A DNA stretch of 5,297 nucleotides from Anaerolineae bacterium (lineage in GTDB: Bacteria; Chloroflexota; Anaerolineae; 4572-78), in NCBI GenBank assembly GCA_027022125.1, contig JALVZI010000024.1, positions 1 to 5,297 on the forward strand. Reading direction: 5' to 3'. A program made the translations under genes and the position numbers. The notes under the pieces were generated by a model. That model had not been told where the DNA came from, did not search any database, and was given only the letters and a program-made list of their open reading frames with translations. Of the stretch, positions 4,644 through 5,297 are shown one piece after another (within the stretch, counting starts at the first letter, position 1; each line of letters opens with the position of its first letter).

Positions 4644-5024
4644 CATAAAAATTACCGATGATTTTTGTAATTCTGGCACACTTTTCAAAAGTTTCATTTA
4701 GTTCATTAATTCCAATATACATCAATTTATTCAGAATAGACCATATTTACTTGAAGCCCAAATAAAGATCAGTCCTGAAGAATATTCTTTTCTCAATCAT
4801 AGTTCCTATATCAACGCCTCGCGAGTGTTTGATACAATGACGCGCCAGGATATTGCTGACCAAATCACAAAAGACATAAATTGCATAAAAGGAATGCTTT
4901 CGTCGCGCACCATTCGAAAGTTACTTGCAGTAGTCGAAAAATCCAAGACTCTAACTCCGCAAGAAAAACAACGTATCACCAATGCCTTAAAACCGCTTGC
5001 TAAATAGGTCAATGGGTGTGTTCG

Positions 5025-5065
5025 TAAACCCTGGGTCGGTGGTTCAAATCCACCCGTCGCCACCA
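5025..5065 (+). pseudogene. Displaced 3' fragment of tRNA-Met (right attachment site)
   Basis: Positions 5025-5071 repeat 3587-3633 exactly, covering the last anticodon base, the 3' anticodon stem, variable loop, T arm, acceptor 3' strand and CCA. No D arm or 5' acceptor strand is present, so it cannot fold as a tRNA. It is the host tRNA 3' end displaced by integration. Confidence 0.88.
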
Positions 5066-5072
5066 AAAAAAG

Positions 5073-5094
5073 CCTGCTGAAATGCGGGTTTTTT
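5073..5094 (+). terminator. Second terminator, following the tRNA fragment
   Basis: CCTGC (5073-5077) pairs with GCGGG (5084-5088, one G-T pair) around TGAAAT, followed by a T-run. Same layout as the terminator at 3635-3657 but with a different loop and stem base; probably the original host tRNA terminator, now also ending the islet operon. Confidence 0.75.
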
Positions 5095-5141
5095 GTTTTG
5101 CAGATTGTTTGTTCAGCGTGCTGTGTGCGCCTCGAACAATG

Positions 5142-5215
5142 GTAGGGGCGACCGGGGCGAATAGCGAGTTATGAATAGCGAATGACGAATGGATAGAGTG
5201 AAACGTGATGCGTGA
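5142..5215. repeat. Intergenic repeat fragments related to those elsewhere in the window
   Basis: GTAGGGGCGACC (5142-5153) matches the palindrome family at 3253-3312, GAATAGCGA occurs twice (from 5159 and 5173), and CGTGATGCGTGA (5204-5215) matches the array at 241-273. No gene is visible from 5095 to the right edge. Confidence 0.65.
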
Positions 5216-5235
5216 CTTTGGACTTGAAACCCTGA

Positions 5236-5265
5236 TTGACTGACAAAACTCAAAAAACCTATAAA
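5236..5265 (+). promoter_or_regulatory. Possible promoter reading out of the right edge
   Basis: TTGACT (5236-5241), an 18-base spacer and TATAAA (5260-5265). A further TATAAT stands at 5285-5290 without a good -35. The gene it would serve lies beyond the window. Confidence 0.35.
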
Positions 5266-5297
5266 TGCGATATGCCCCGAGATGTATAATCGAAAAA

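Larger units (their letters stand above)
4493..4704. mobile_element. MITE-like non-autonomous insertion, 212 bases
   Basis: The ends are inverted repeats: 4493-4510 GAACTTATTGAAACTTTT against the reverse complement of 4687-4704, GAACTAAATGAAACTTTT, 16 of 18 identical. ATT flanks both sides (4490-4492 and 4705-4707), a 3-base target duplication. Excision of the element with one ATT restores an open frame in the interrupted gene, independent support for the exact boundary. It encodes no transposase and contains a small tandem array and a large palindrome, typical of a MITE moved in trans. Confidence 0.82.
4334..5007 (+). pseudogene. Presumed toxin partner of the Panacea antitoxin, split by a MITE-like insertion
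   Basis: The first 53 codons (MFQSFPDDFKKQ... to PPLLFVI, 4334-4492) are in frame 2. The matching end of the protein (NSNIHQFIQNRPYLL... to LKPLAK, 4708-5004, stop TAG 5005) is in frame 1. Removing 215 bases (the element 4493-4704 plus one ATT) joins them as PPLLFVI-NSNIHQFIQ and gives a 152-residue protein. I do not recognise a named family. It has no signal peptide or membrane helix, a beta-rich N-terminal half (KPKFLIIATADDPPLLFVI), and a helical, Lys-rich C-terminal end (DINCIKGMLSSRTIRKLLAVV). The toxin role is inferred only from its position after a Panacea gene. The frame now runs into the insertion and ends at 4648 with foreign residues. Translation of the 3' part alone from GTG 4825 is unlikely, as no ribosome site is seen. 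Confidence 0.75.
3628..5065 (+). mobile_element. Integrase-less islet inserted at the tRNA-Met 3' end
   Basis: The segment between the tRNA end and the end of the 3' tRNA fragment is 1438 bases and bounded by exact 47-base direct repeats. It is visibly more AT-rich than the flanking citrate synthase genes and carries only a Panacea antitoxin gene and a broken partner. Integration restored a full tRNA at the left and left the displaced fragment at the right. No integrase, excisionase or relic of one is visible, so the islet was mobilised in trans or is the residue of a larger island. The presumed partner stop codon lies only 17 bases before the right repeat, so the module fills the islet. Confidence 0.75.

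Noticed and set aside
4334..4648. Free-standing 104-aa protein
   Set aside because: Only the first 53 residues are genuine; the rest is translated from the inserted element.
4806..5066. Minus-strand 86-aa open frame beginning MVATGGFEPPTQGL
   Set aside because: It starts in the antisense of the tRNA fragment, again the classic tRNA artefact, and runs antisense to the 3' part of the partner gene.

Overview
The window looks like a chromosomal stretch of an uncultured environmental bacterium. Three minus-strand genes carry clear Shine-Dalgarno sites, the tRNA gene encodes its own CCA, and the intergenic DNA is full of short tandem arrays and small palindromic repeats. Repeats of these types occur in groups such as Chloroflexota and candidate phyla like KSB1, but the window alone does not decide the taxon.

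Left part (1-3200), minus strand: the first 41 codons of a flavin-dependent thymidylate synthase (thyX) run off the left edge. Upstream of it lies a full-length GltA-type citrate synthase (429 aa), then a second, shorter CitZ-like citrate synthase (388 aa). The two are only moderately alike and both keep all catalytic residues. A strong hairpin terminator lies between them, and the upstream one has its own promoter, so they are probably separate transcripts.

Middle (3042-3552): 511 bases without a gene. They hold the promoter of the second citrate synthase, a composite repeat element with inverted and direct repeats at its ends and two nested palindromes, and the promoter of a tRNA gene.

Right part (3553-5100): the main interest. 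An intact tRNA-Met(CAT) gene (3553-3627) is followed 1438 bases later by an exact 47-base copy of its 3' part (from the last anticodon base through CCA and the A-run), with a second related terminator. This is the signature of integration at a tRNA gene. The AT-rich segment between the copies has no integrase. It carries only a two-gene module: a Panacea-domain (SocA-like, DUF4065) antitoxin gene and a downstream partner. The partner is split by a 212-base MITE-like insertion with 16/18 terminal inverted repeats and a 3-base ATT target duplication; removing it in silico restores a 152-aa reading frame. The locus is therefore best read as a minimal tRNA-borne toxin-antitoxin islet whose presumed toxin was inactivated by a MITE, leaving the antitoxin apparently intact.

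The last 200 bases hold repeat debris shared with other intergenic regions of the window and a possible promoter reading out of the right edge.
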